A DNA stretch of 64,000 bases from Robertkochia solimangrovi (lineage in GTDB: Bacteria > Bacteroidota > Bacteroidia > Flavobacteriales > Flavobacteriaceae): positions 1 through 64,000 of the forward strand of contig NZ_QKWN01000001.1 of the NCBI RefSeq assembly GCF_007279655.1, read 5' to 3'. Numbering within the stretch: the first letter of the stretch is position 1; each line of letters begins with the position of its first letter. The notes beneath the pieces are model-generated. The model had not been told where the DNA came from and made no database searches. It saw only the letters and a program-made list of their open reading frames with translations. This document shows positions 27,093 through 36,412 of this stretch, piece by piece. The translations under genes were made by a program, and so were the position numbers.

Positions 27093-28346
27093 ATGGACAT
27101 TCCGATAGAAAAGAAAAAATTCGATACAACAAAAATTCTTAAGATAGGTGGAGCGATCGCATTGGTTGCGCTAATCCTGTTCGCAATTCTTGCCTCCGGT
27201 GGAAATGCAACCCTCAACGTTAAGCGTGAAAGAATTGCGATCAATGATGTAACCAAAGGGATATTTCAGGAAAACATACCGGTAAACGGAGCGGTACTCC
27301 CCATTTCAACCATTTACCTCGATGCCGTAGAAGGCGGACGTGTGGAGGAGAAATATGTGGAAGACGGTGCCGTAATGAAGAAAGGTGAGCCGATACTCAG
27401 ACTTTCAAATACAGACCTTGAACTTAGCCTGATCAATCAGGAAACAGCGGTTTATAATTTAATCACCCAAATGCAGATCTCGCAAACGGCGGCAAGGCAA
27501 AATACCATCAACAGACTCAACCAACTAACTGATGTTGAAAATGCCTATATCGAAGCAGAGCGTGTGTACAATCTCAACAAGAAATTATACGCACAACAAG
27601 CGATCGGCCGTCAGGATCTGCAGGAGGCTGAAAACAATTACAATTATCAAAAAGAGCGACTCGAACTTGCCAACCAGATTCTGAAACAGGATTCTATTGC
27701 CGTACAGCAAACCAATGATCAGGAAAAAAGTTCCTATGCACGAACCAAAAATGCCCTTGACCTTATGCGTAAAAAGGTGGAAGACCTCATCGTACGAGCT
27801 CCGGTAGATGGCCAGCTCACATCGCTGGATGCGGAAATCGGTCAAAGTAAGAACAAAGGAGAAAGACTCGGTCAGATCGATGTTCTCAGCGGTTTTAAGG
27901 TAAGAGTTGATATTGATGAACACTACATCGCCAGGATCTATTCCGGGCAACGCGGAACCTTTACCTATAAAAATAAACCCTATACCCTGATGATCAAAAA
28001 AGTATTTACGCAGGTGGTTAACGGAAGATTTCAGGTCGATATGGAATTCGAAGGGGAAGTGCCGGAAGGGATACGCAGAGGGCAATCACTCCAGATCCGA
28101 CTGGCCTTAAGCGAGGAGAAAGAGGCTATCCTGATACCGAAAGGATCCTTTTTTCAGGAGACCGGAGGCAACTGGATCTTTAAACTGAGTGAAGATGGCA
28201 ACACCGCTTATAAGACAGACATTCAGTTGGGAAACCAAAACACGGAATACTATGAAGTATTGACCGGACTAAAGCCCGGCGACAAGGTGATCACCTCCGG
28301 ATATGACATCTATAAAGACATCGAAGAATTGAATATTAAGGATTGA
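27093..28346 (+). CDS. HlyD-type periplasmic adaptor protein
   Basis: This 417-residue membrane-fusion protein of the HlyD/MacA type has a cytoplasmic tail, one TM helix (about residues 15-36) and a lipoyl/barrel-sandwich half (RVEEKYVEDGAVMKKGEPILRL in parts, about 93-113). A long coiled-coil hairpin follows (about 120-220, Gln/Asn/Glu-rich), then the second lipoyl half (IVRAPVDGQLTSLDAEIGQ) and beta-barrel and membrane-proximal domains. It links the inner-membrane ABC permeases to the outer-membrane channel. It is first in a five-gene operon with ATPase, two permeases and a TolC-like protein. Confidence 0.93.
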   Translation: MDIPIEKKKFDTTKILKIGGAIALVALILFAILASGGNATLNVKRERIAINDVTKGIFQENIPVNGAVLPISTIYLDAVEGGRVEEKYVEDGAVMKKGEPILRLSNTDLELSLINQETAVYNLITQMQISQTAARQNTINRLNQLTDVENAYIEAERVYNLNKKLYAQQAIGRQDLQEAENNYNYQKERLELANQILKQDSIAVQQTNDQEKSSYARTKNALDLMRKKVEDLIVRAPVDGQLTSLDAEIGQSKNKGERLGQIDVLSGFKVRVDIDEHYIARIYSGQRGTFTYKNKPYTLMIKKVFTQVVNGRFQVDMEFEGEVPEGIRRGQSLQIRLALSEEKEAILIPKGSFFQETGGNWIFKLSEDGNTAYKTDIQLGNQNTEYYEVLTGLKPGDKVITSGYDIYKDIEELNIKD

Positions 28347-28400
28347 TACAGGGATCAATCCTAACCAAGCAATTGAAATAATTATAAACACAAGAAAATC

Positions 28401-29078
28401 ATGATTAAGATCAAAGACCTTGAAAAATACTATCGTACCGAAGAGGTACAGACAGTAGCGCTGAACAAATTATCGTTTGAAGTTAAAGAAGGGGAATTCG
28501 TAGCCGTAATGGGCCCTTCGGGTTGTGGCAAATCGACCTTACTGAATATTATCGGACTTCTTGATGATCCGGATGGAGGAAGTTTCGAATTCAACGGGAT
28601 CGAAGTATCCGGCTATAAAGAACGTCAACGAGCAAACCTGAGAAAACACAATATCGGATTTGTATTTCAGAGTTTTAATCTCATCGATGAACTTACGGTA
28701 TTTGAAAATGTGGAACTACCCTTGATCTATACCGGAGTCAAACCGGCTGAAAGAAAACGAAGAGTAGAGGAAGTATTAGAAAAAATGCAGATCATGCATC
28801 GAAGAAATCACTTTCCCCAACAATTATCGGGAGGACAACAGCAAAGAGTAGCCGTAGCCAGAGCCGTGGTTAACGATCCAAAACTGATTCTTGCTGATGA
28901 GCCAACCGGAAATCTCGACAGCAGCAACGGAAACGAAGTGATGCAATTACTGACCGAATTGAATGAACAGGGAACCACTATTGTTATGGTAACACACAGT
29001 GAGCATGATGCAAAATACAGTCACCGCGTCATCAGAATGCTCGACGGACACAAAGTAACAGAAAGCTTACTCGTTTAA
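28401..29078 (+). CDS. MacB/LolD-type ABC transporter ATPase
   Basis: This 225-residue ABC ATPase has Walker A GPSGCGKST (about residues 38-46), a Q-loop in FVFQSFNL, the signature LSGGQQQRVAVARA, Walker B LILADEPTGNLD and the H-loop His in MVTHSEHD. All the catalytic residues are present. It is the MacB/LolD/FtsE type that drives type VII (mechanotransmission) ABC systems and energises the FtsX-like permeases encoded next. It lies 54 bp after the adaptor gene. Confidence 0.95.
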   Translation: MIKIKDLEKYYRTEEVQTVALNKLSFEVKEGEFVAVMGPSGCGKSTLLNIIGLLDDPDGGSFEFNGIEVSGYKERQRANLRKHNIGFVFQSFNLIDELTVFENVELPLIYTGVKPAERKRRVEEVLEKMQIMHRRNHFPQQLSGGQQQRVAVARAVVNDPKLILADEPTGNLDSSNGNEVMQLLTELNEQGTTIVMVTHSEHDAKYSHRVIRMLDGHKVTESLLV

Positions 29079-29109
29079 TCATTTCATCAATCAATCAAAA
29101 AGAACAATT

Positions 29110-31512
29110 ATGATCCGTAATTATTTCAAAATCGCCTGGCGAAATCTTAGAAAGAACAAGATCTATTCCTTCATCAATATTTTCGGTCTTGCAATCGGAA
29201 TGGCGGTTACTATCATTATCGGACTTTGGGTACACGACGAACTCAACTACAATCATTACTTTAAAAATCGCGATAAGATCGCCCAGGTATTTCAGACGCA
29301 GACCTTCAACGGTAATAAGGGTACCGGATCAGCCATCCCAAGACCCCTGGAAATGGCGATGAGAGAACAACATTCCGATAAGTTCAAACATATCGTTATG
29401 TCTTCCTGGAATCAGCCCTCCTATCTGGAATATAAAGACATCAACATATCAAAGAATGGTAATTCCATGCAGGAAGGAGCCATAGACATGCTCGGACTCA
29501 AAATTCTAAAAGGTGTTAAAGACGGCATATCCGATCGGTATTCGATCATGCTTTCAGCGTCTACGGCCAAAGCCTTATTCGGAGACGAAGAACCCATCGG
29601 GAAGATCATTAAAGCAAATAGCCAGTATGACCTTAAAGTAACTGCTGTCTATGAAGACATTCCGGTAAATAACTCCTTTTCCGATCTGGATTTCGTTAAA
29701 CCCTGGGACCTTTATGCCAATTCTATGGACTGGGTGAAAAGATCAATCGATAGCTGGGGTAACAATTCCTTTCAACTATTTGTTCAAATGAATGACGATC
29801 AAACCCTGGATGATCTCAACAAACAAATAGAAAGAATCAAATTAGATGCTCCCGGAGCTGAAGATACCAAACAATACAATCCGGTCATGTTTCTACACCC
29901 GATGGATGACTGGCATCTGCGCTCAGAATTCAAGAATGGTGTTAAAACAGGGGGTCGCATTGAATACGTTTGGCTCTTTGGAATTATCGGATTATTCGTA
30001 TTACTGCTGGCATGTATCAATTTTATGAATCTCAGTACTGCCCGTTCCGAGAAACGAGCCAAAGAGGTAGGGATTCGTAAATCGGTAGGATCCAGCAGAG
30101 AACAACTTATACGTCAATTCCTCGGCGAATCACTATTCGTTGTGGTTATCGCCTGGGTATTAGCGATAATAATCGTACTGGCATCGCTTGACGGCTTCAA
30201 TAAATTAGCGAGCAAAGCCATTGAATTCCCCTGGACGAATCCGTCATTCTGGCTTGCTTCAATAGCCTTTGTCATCATCACCGCGGTACTATCCGGTAGT
30301 TATCCGGCATTATACCTCTCTTCCTTCAACCCGGTTGAGGTACTAAAGGGAACCTTCAAGGCAGGAAAACTGGCGCATTTACCGAGAAAGGTACTGGTTG
30401 TTACCCAGTTCACCGTCTCCATCGCTTTGATCATTGGTACGATCATAATACTGAAGCAAATTCAACATACGAAGAACAGACCTATCGGGTATTCAAAAGA
30501 AGGGCTCATTCAGATCCCGGTGATGAGTCAGGATTTTCTTGGGAAACAAGATATCATGCGCAATGCATTTCTTAGTTCTGGTGCTGCGATCGCCATGTCG
30601 ACCTCAAGTAGTCCTACCACGAATGTTTGGTCGAATCGATCCGGTTTTCTCTGGGAAGGCAAACCTGATGGATTTCAGGAAGACCTTGCATGGGTGGAAG
30701 TATCTCCGGAATATGTATCCTCTCTCGGATTAAAAGTAGTTGAAGGCAGAGACTTTTCCAGAGAATTTCCTACCGACTCCAATGCAGTACTTCTGAATAA
30801 GACCGCTGTAAAATATATGGGACTTAATGATCCTGTGGGTAAATTGATCCGTAGCGATGATGATGGTGAAGACGAACCTATGAAAGTGATCGGGGTTGTG
30901 GAAGATGTGATCATGCAATCGCCCTACGAGCCCGTAAAACAGACCATCTTTGTCTTTGATCGCCATGGTAACGCAAGTTATTATAACCTGAGATTGAATC
31001 CAGACAGAAGCGTTTCTCAGAATTTGGAAACCATCGAACAGGTTTTTAAAGAACATTTCCCCAACCTGCCTTTCTCCTATCAGTTCGTCGATGAGGAATA
31101 TGCACAAAAGTTCGCCGCAGAAGAACGTATTGCCAGTCTGGCATCGGTATTTACCGTACTGGCCATTCTGATCAGTTGTCTCGGACTTTTCGGACTTGCC
31201 TCTTTCGTAGCAGAACAGCGCACTAAGGAGATCGGAGTAAGAAAAGTACTGGGTGCTGATATAACCAACCTGTGGATGTTGCTCTCTAAGGATTTTCTTA
31301 CACTGGTTGCGATATCCTTGCTCATCGCATCTCCTCTTGCCTATTTCTTTATGCAGAACTGGATCACAAAGTTCACCTATAAGACCAATATCTCCTGGTG
31401 GATATTCCTGATGGCCGGTATGGGGGCTATCCTGATCACTATGATCACGGTAAGTTTCCAATCGCTGAAAGCAGCGACCGCCAATCCTGTAAAAAGTCTT
31501 AGAACAGAATAA
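29110..31512 (+). CDS. FtsX/MacB-type ABC permease A
   Basis: This 800-residue permease is organised as a duplicated MacB_PCD plus FtsX unit. TM1 (about 20-41) is followed by a large periplasmic domain (about 45-280) and three to four TM helices (about 283-445). A second periplasmic domain (about 460-660) and three C-terminal helices (about 675-790) complete it. The N-terminus YFKIAWRNLRKNKIYSFINI and the segments KRAKEVGIRKSVGSSREQLI and RTKEIGVRKVLGAD are family signatures of the coupling helices. It lies 31 bp after the ATPase. Each such protein has two FtsX-like halves, so pairing with the second permease is not obligatory. Confidence 0.93.
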   Translation: MIRNYFKIAWRNLRKNKIYSFINIFGLAIGMAVTIIIGLWVHDELNYNHYFKNRDKIAQVFQTQTFNGNKGTGSAIPRPLEMAMREQHSDKFKHIVMSSWNQPSYLEYKDINISKNGNSMQEGAIDMLGLKILKGVKDGISDRYSIMLSASTAKALFGDEEPIGKIIKANSQYDLKVTAVYEDIPVNNSFSDLDFVKPWDLYANSMDWVKRSIDSWGNNSFQLFVQMNDDQTLDDLNKQIERIKLDAPGAEDTKQYNPVMFLHPMDDWHLRSEFKNGVKTGGRIEYVWLFGIIGLFVLLLACINFMNLSTARSEKRAKEVGIRKSVGSSREQLIRQFLGESLFVVVIAWVLAIIIVLASLDGFNKLASKAIEFPWTNPSFWLASIAFVIITAVLSGSYPALYLSSFNPVEVLKGTFKAGKLAHLPRKVLVVTQFTVSIALIIGTIIILKQIQHTKNRPIGYSKEGLIQIPVMSQDFLGKQDIMRNAFLSSGAAIAMSTSSSPTTNVWSNRSGFLWEGKPDGFQEDLAWVEVSPEYVSSLGLKVVEGRDFSREFPTDSNAVLLNKTAVKYMGLNDPVGKLIRSDDDGEDEPMKVIGVVEDVIMQSPYEPVKQTIFVFDRHGNASYYNLRLNPDRSVSQNLETIEQVFKEHFPNLPFSYQFVDEEYAQKFAAEERIASLASVFTVLAILISCLGLFGLASFVAEQRTKEIGVRKVLGADITNLWMLLSKDFLTLVAISLLIASPLAYFFMQNWITKFTYKTNISWWIFLMAGMGAILITMITVSFQSLKAATANPVKSLRTE

Positions 31513-31536
31513 TAACAATTAGTAAGCTGACCGATC

Positions 31537-33936
31537 ATGATCAAAAACTATATAATTACGGCACTTAGAAATCTTTATAGAAATAAGATATACAGCAGTA
31601 TAAATATACTCGGGCTCAGTATAGGTCTTGCATGCTCCATGCTGATCATTCTTTATGTGAAAGATGAGCTTAGCTTTGACCGGTTTCATGAAAATGTAGA
31701 TCGCGTTTATCGCATCGTGAGTGACGAGGTAGACGTAGAAGGCAATGTGACCAACAAAAACAGTCATACCGGAGCCTTGCAAGGACCCTTATTCGCAGAA
31801 CATGTACCTGAGATCCAAACCTATGTAAGAATTCAGAGCCAACATATGGATATACGGATCGACAATGAAATAAAATCGGAGGAACTATTCAAAGTCGATA
31901 AGGACTTCTTTAAGATCTTTTCCTTTCCTATGATTAGTGGAAATCCCGAAACCTGTCTGACACAACCTTTTTCCATCGTACTATCACAAGACATGGCCAT
32001 TAAGATCTTTGGGACTACCGATGTTCTGGGCCGATCCGTAATGCTAAAAGATGGTCAGGATTTCCAACCTTATCAAGTTACCGGGGTAGCGAAGAATACT
32101 CCCATAAATTCTACTGTACGCTTTAATATACTGATACCCCAGCAACTTGATGAGAGTGAGTTGAGTAACCGGATGAACTGGTTCAATTTTTTTCAAAACA
32201 CCTTCGTCTTACTTGCAAAGAACGCAGACTTAACGAAGGTGGAAGAAAAGATGGATGCCTTCTATAAATCCGATTCCAAAGAAGCCAGAGATCGCATGGC
32301 AAAAGAATACGGAATGACCGAGGCAATGGAGAATTACAAACTGCAGCAATTGACTGATATACATCTCAATACAGAACTCCCTGCTCAGAATGGCTTAACA
32401 AGTGCAAGCAACCCGATGTATTCCTATCTGCTTTCAGGGATCGCCTTATTCATACTTTTGATCGCCTGTATAAACTTCATCAACCTGACCGTGGCACGTT
32501 CTGTAAAACGTTCCCGGGAAATAGGTATTCGAAAAGTGATCGGTGGAGAACGCAGGCAATTGATCATACAATTCCTGAGTGAATCATTTGTGCTCTGTGG
32601 TTTTGCCTTTCTTCTTGCAATCTTACTTCTGAAACTCTCTCTTCCGGTTTTCAACAATCTCGGAAATAAAGCACTGTCATTTTCATACCTTTTAGATCTT
32701 AAACTAATACTGGGATATCTACTGCTATTCGTTATCACAGGATTTCTGGCAGGCTTCTATCCTGCAATCGTACTTTCCGGATACAATCCGGTGGAAACCC
32801 TTTACAGCAGATTCAATATAGGCGGTAAGAACTACCTGCAAAAATCATTGGTGGTATTTCAATTCATCCTTGCCTCCTTTATGATCATGGCTACACTGGT
32901 CATCTACTCGCAATTTAATCTGCTTACCGAAATGGAACTTGGATATAATGACCAGAATCTGGTTGAAGTAAGTAAATATCCATTTGAAAGAAGCGAGTTG
33001 GAAACCTTTACCGAACAATTGAAAAAAGATCAGAGCATTATCGATATCAGCGGAAAGAATGGAGGTAGCTGGTTTACCGCAGCCAAAGTAAATGGAGAGA
33101 CCATCTTACAATTCAGCATTGAAACCGTGGATGAAAATTTCATCCCCATGATGGAGATTCCGGTCATTCAGGGCAGGAACTTCTCGAGAGATTTCCCTTC
33201 CGATTCCAGTAATTCTGTACTGGTCAATGAAACCTTTGCCAAGGAAGCCGGGTGGAAGGATCCCATTGGAGAAACGGTCAATTTCTGGTATAATGACAAC
33301 GAAAAATATCAGGTCATCGGGGTGGTAAAAGATTATCATTTTCAGAGTTTGACCAATAAGATCAGACCCCAGCTTTTCACGATGAATATGCGAAATGAAA
33401 TGGGTAAGGTATTTATAAAGATCAACCCTGAAAAAACGACCAACGCACTGGAACATATCGAAAGTACCTTTAAGACGCTGTACCCGAATGATCCCTATAA
33501 TTATGTCTTTACCGAGGAACAAAATCTAAGAAGCTATGAACAGGAATCTAAATGGAAGCAGATCATGTTATTCGGGGCCTTGTTAACCATTTTTGTATCC
33601 TGTATCGGACTCTTTGGATTGACAGTACTCGCTGCTGAAAAAAGAACGAAAGAGATCGGAATACGCAAGGTATTGGGTGCATCCGTTAATACAGTGGTTG
33701 CCACCCTGACCAAAGATTTTCTGAAACTGGTGATTTTGGCACTTATCGTAGCCATTCCCATCACCTGGCTAACCGCAGGAAAATGGCTTGACAATTATCC
33801 CTACCGCATAGAAATAAACTGGCAGCTATTCGTCATTGCCGGAATACTTATCCTCCTGATCGCTGTAACCACCATTAGTTTTCAGGCAGTAAAAGCCGCT
33901 GTTTCAAATCCCGTAAAAAGCCTGAGAACAGAATAA
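31537..33936 (+). CDS. FtsX/MacB-type ABC permease B
   Basis: This 799-residue paralogue of the preceding permease has the same order: TM1, periplasmic domain, FtsX helices, second periplasmic domain, FtsX helices. Coupling segments are KRSREIGIRKVIGGERRQLI and RTKEIGIRKVLGASVNTV, and both proteins end with the same NPVKSLRTE. The periplasmic domains are clearly diverged from those of permease A, which suggests an old tandem duplication and perhaps different substrates or a heterodimer. It starts 24 bp after permease A and ends 12 bp before the TolC-like gene. Confidence 0.93.
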   Translation: MIKNYIITALRNLYRNKIYSSINILGLSIGLACSMLIILYVKDELSFDRFHENVDRVYRIVSDEVDVEGNVTNKNSHTGALQGPLFAEHVPEIQTYVRIQSQHMDIRIDNEIKSEELFKVDKDFFKIFSFPMISGNPETCLTQPFSIVLSQDMAIKIFGTTDVLGRSVMLKDGQDFQPYQVTGVAKNTPINSTVRFNILIPQQLDESELSNRMNWFNFFQNTFVLLAKNADLTKVEEKMDAFYKSDSKEARDRMAKEYGMTEAMENYKLQQLTDIHLNTELPAQNGLTSASNPMYSYLLSGIALFILLIACINFINLTVARSVKRSREIGIRKVIGGERRQLIIQFLSESFVLCGFAFLLAILLLKLSLPVFNNLGNKALSFSYLLDLKLILGYLLLFVITGFLAGFYPAIVLSGYNPVETLYSRFNIGGKNYLQKSLVVFQFILASFMIMATLVIYSQFNLLTEMELGYNDQNLVEVSKYPFERSELETFTEQLKKDQSIIDISGKNGGSWFTAAKVNGETILQFSIETVDENFIPMMEIPVIQGRNFSRDFPSDSSNSVLVNETFAKEAGWKDPIGETVNFWYNDNEKYQVIGVVKDYHFQSLTNKIRPQLFTMNMRNEMGKVFIKINPEKTTNALEHIESTFKTLYPNDPYNYVFTEEQNLRSYEQESKWKQIMLFGALLTIFVSCIGLFGLTVLAAEKRTKEIGIRKVLGASVNTVVATLTKDFLKLVILALIVAIPITWLTAGKWLDNYPYRIEINWQLFVIAGILILLIAVTTISFQAVKAAVSNPVKSLRTE

Positions 33937-33948
33937 AACAGTAAATAA

Positions 33949-35370
33949 ATGATACGTATCATCCTCATATTATCCACTTTTCTATTGAACCTTTTTCTAT
34001 GTAATGCACAGGAAAAGGTATACACGCTCGAAGATTGCATCGCTATAGCCTTTGAAAACAATCTTGACTTAAAGGGCTCTCATCTCAATGCCGATGCAGC
34101 CCGGGTGGATTTAAACCGGTCATGGGGAGATATAACCCCTGCAGTTAATGCCAGTTATGAACTAGGGATCACCGACGGACGAAGTATTGATCCCTATACC
34201 AATGACTATATCGATCAGGAACTGACCTATTCAACAGCAGCCCTTTCGTTGAGCGCCACCGTGTTCAACGGATTTAAATTAAAGAATACCATAAAGCAAA
34301 GTCGCCAGAATCTGAATGCCTCAGAAATGGAGATAGCAGAAGCAAAACAAGACCTACGCTTGAAAGTCACCCTTGCTTATCTTCAGATCTTGAACACCAG
34401 AGACCAGTTAACTCTTGCCAAATCCAGGCTGGAAGTAACCGGACAACAGGTTGACAGACTGGAAGTACTATACCAACAAGAAGTTGGAAATCCTGCTGAT
34501 TATACCGATATGAAGGGGCAATTCTCCTCTGACCAGATGGCCGTTCTCACTGCGGAAAACAATCTCAAGGCAGCGATCATCAACCTGTTTTTATTGATGG
34601 GAGTTGAGACCGAACTCGATGCAGATTTCCAGAACACCGCAGCTTCCCTAAAATTTGAGCTTTACCCGATCTCCTCTGAAGATGTATACGAGGAGTCTCT
34701 GGCCAACCTTCCCACCTTTAAAGCCAAGGAACTCCGACAGGAAGCTGCAGAAAGTGGTGTTAGTATCGCTATCGCCGATTACTTCCCAAGAATTTCCTTG
34801 TTTGGCGGACTCTTCACCAACTATTCAAGTGCTGCAGAGGTCTTCAACCAAACCGGCACCAACACGGTCAATACCGGAAGTTATGTAAATATAAACGGTA
34901 CTGATTATGACGTTTTCGCTGATCAGGCGATCTTCAGTTCGGAAAAGATATCCTATGGCGACCAGTTCAATAATAACCTGAACACCTCCTATGGTGTAAG
35001 TGTGAATATACCCTTGTTCAATGGTGCCAGAGCAAGAAATAATGTCAAGATCAGCAAGATCGAACTGGAATCTGCCGAAAATGAACTAAAACAAACCAAA
35101 CTCTCTTATAAAAAGTCTATAGAACAGGCCTATATCAATATGGAGACGGCCTATGACAAGTTCCTGGTACTTCAGGACCAGGTGAAAGCGTATGAAGAAT
35201 CATTCAGAGTGAATGAAATCCGTTTCAACAGCGGAGTATCCAATATCGTTGAATATATTATCGCAAAGAATAATGTCGATTCCTCCCGACTTAATCTCTC
35301 GATCGCACAGTACGAATATGTACTGAGAACACTGGTTCTGGATTATTATCGAGGTAGTTTTGATATGTGA
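33949..35370 (+). CDS. TolC-family outer-membrane efflux channel
   Basis: This 473-residue outer-membrane factor has a signal peptide (about 1-20, ending CNAQ) and two OEP repeats (about 25-220 and 240-460) of long helices with Gln/Asn/Ala-rich heptads. TLEDCIAIAFENNLDLKG is the usual N-terminal segment. Short strand segments (AALSLSATVFNGFKLKNTI and YGVSVNIPLFNGARARNNV) form the barrel. It completes the tripartite exporter with the adaptor, ATPase and permeases upstream. What the system exports cannot be told from the sequence. Confidence 0.93.
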   Translation: MIRIILILSTFLLNLFLCNAQEKVYTLEDCIAIAFENNLDLKGSHLNADAARVDLNRSWGDITPAVNASYELGITDGRSIDPYTNDYIDQELTYSTAALSLSATVFNGFKLKNTIKQSRQNLNASEMEIAEAKQDLRLKVTLAYLQILNTRDQLTLAKSRLEVTGQQVDRLEVLYQQEVGNPADYTDMKGQFSSDQMAVLTAENNLKAAIINLFLLMGVETELDADFQNTAASLKFELYPISSEDVYEESLANLPTFKAKELRQEAAESGVSIAIADYFPRISLFGGLFTNYSSAAEVFNQTGTNTVNTGSYVNINGTDYDVFADQAIFSSEKISYGDQFNNNLNTSYGVSVNIPLFNGARARNNVKISKIELESAENELKQTKLSYKKSIEQAYINMETAYDKFLVLQDQVKAYEESFRVNEIRFNSGVSNIVEYIIAKNNVDSSRLNLSIAQYEYVLRTLVLDYYRGSFDM

Positions 35371-35411
35371 TCAGTAAGGCCTAAAATACTTCTCATATAA
35401 TTTTAGACCAG

Positions 35412-35443
35412 ATAGCCCGGTATTCTGAAGAATTCCGGGCTAT
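35412..35443. terminator. terminator hairpin between convergent genes
   Basis: ATAGCCCGG (35412-35420) pairs with CCGGGCTAT (35435-35443), and the inner ATTC/GAAT extends the stem, with a TGAA loop. It lies between the TolC-like gene and the convergent phosphodiesterase gene and probably stops both transcripts. Confidence 0.8.
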
Positions 35444-35471
35444 TGTATGGTTAGTTATATCGATCAAAAGA

Positions 35472-36407
35472 TCATTTACCCCGGATCAAAGCCTTCACCC
35501 TCCCAGGAAAATCTGATATAATTCCATCAACCTTCAAAGTATCCATCCTTTGAATAGCGACCGTATCATTCACTGTCCATGGAATTAATTTCAGTCCCTT
35601 GCTGCGTATCGAATCCACAAAGGAGAAACTGTGGATTAGCTTATAGGAAGGACTGTAAATTTCAGGCAGGAAGGTAAGTTCATTTAAATTCATGTCGATA
35701 CCCGGTTTATACACCAGATATGCGAGCGTTATCTCAGGATATTTACGATGCATCACCTCCAGAATGGCCGGATCGAACGACTGAATATTAACGGGCCCCT
35801 GAATTATACTATTTTCAAGAATCTCCATAACCATATCGGTCAATTCCTCAGGTTCCGGCTGAGATATCCCATATTCTTCCGGTTTGGATTTGATCTCTAT
35901 ATTATAACCTACAGGCTTGCGGTTATTCGATTTCAGAAAGTTTTCCACACTGTCGACAACCTCCGTCAATAAAGGTTTGTAGGCAGCCATCTTTCGCTGT
36001 TGAGGAAAATCGATATTCCCACGTCTACCGATATCATAATTTCTGATACTATCGTAGGTCATCTTATACAGGTTAAGATCATGTTCTTCTGCTGAAGTAA
36101 CGACGCTTCCATCCGGAAAACTCACATATTTTGAAGACATATAAGGTTCATGAGACACTACCACCTTGCCGTCTGAAGAAATCACGACATCCAGCTCGAT
36201 GATATCGGCTCCGTCCTCGATGGCTGCAATATATCCAGGTATACTATTTTCCGGCATGAGTCCACGCTCGCCACGGTGCCCCTGGATCTGAATATTCTTT
36301 ACTTCAGAATCACGGTTACTAACGGAAGCCTCTGAAGGTTTATTCTCCTTACAGGCTACCCCTGTGGAAAGAATAAGGATTGAGGTAACTATTTTTATTG
36401 ATTTCAT
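35472..36407 (-). CDS. glycerophosphodiester phosphodiesterase, lipoprotein
   Basis: This 311-residue GDPD-family enzyme has a signal peptide and probable lipobox (GVAC, Cys19). The TIM-barrel active site is intact: HRGERGLMPENS gives His44, Arg45 and Glu53, ELDVVIS gives Glu71 and Asp73, and His86 follows in VVSHEPY. It hydrolyses glycerophosphodiesters to glycerol 3-phosphate and an alcohol in the periplasm. It starts 5 bp after the metallophosphoesterase gene, so the two are co-transcribed and could act in sequence to release phosphate from phosphodiesters. Confidence 0.92.
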   Translation of the reverse strand: MKSIKIVTSILILSTGVACKENKPSEASVSNRDSEVKNIQIQGHRGERGLMPENSIPGYIAAIEDGADIIELDVVISSDGKVVVSHEPYMSSKYVSFPDGSVVTSAEEHDLNLYKMTYDSIRNYDIGRRGNIDFPQQRKMAAYKPLLTEVVDSVENFLKSNNRKPVGYNIEIKSKPEEYGISQPEPEELTDMVMEILENSIIQGPVNIQSFDPAILEVMHRKYPEITLAYLVYKPGIDMNLNELTFLPEIYSPSYKLIHSFSFVDSIRSKGLKLIPWTVNDTVAIQRMDTLKVDGIISDFPGRVKALIRGK

Positions 36408-36412
36408 ACTGA

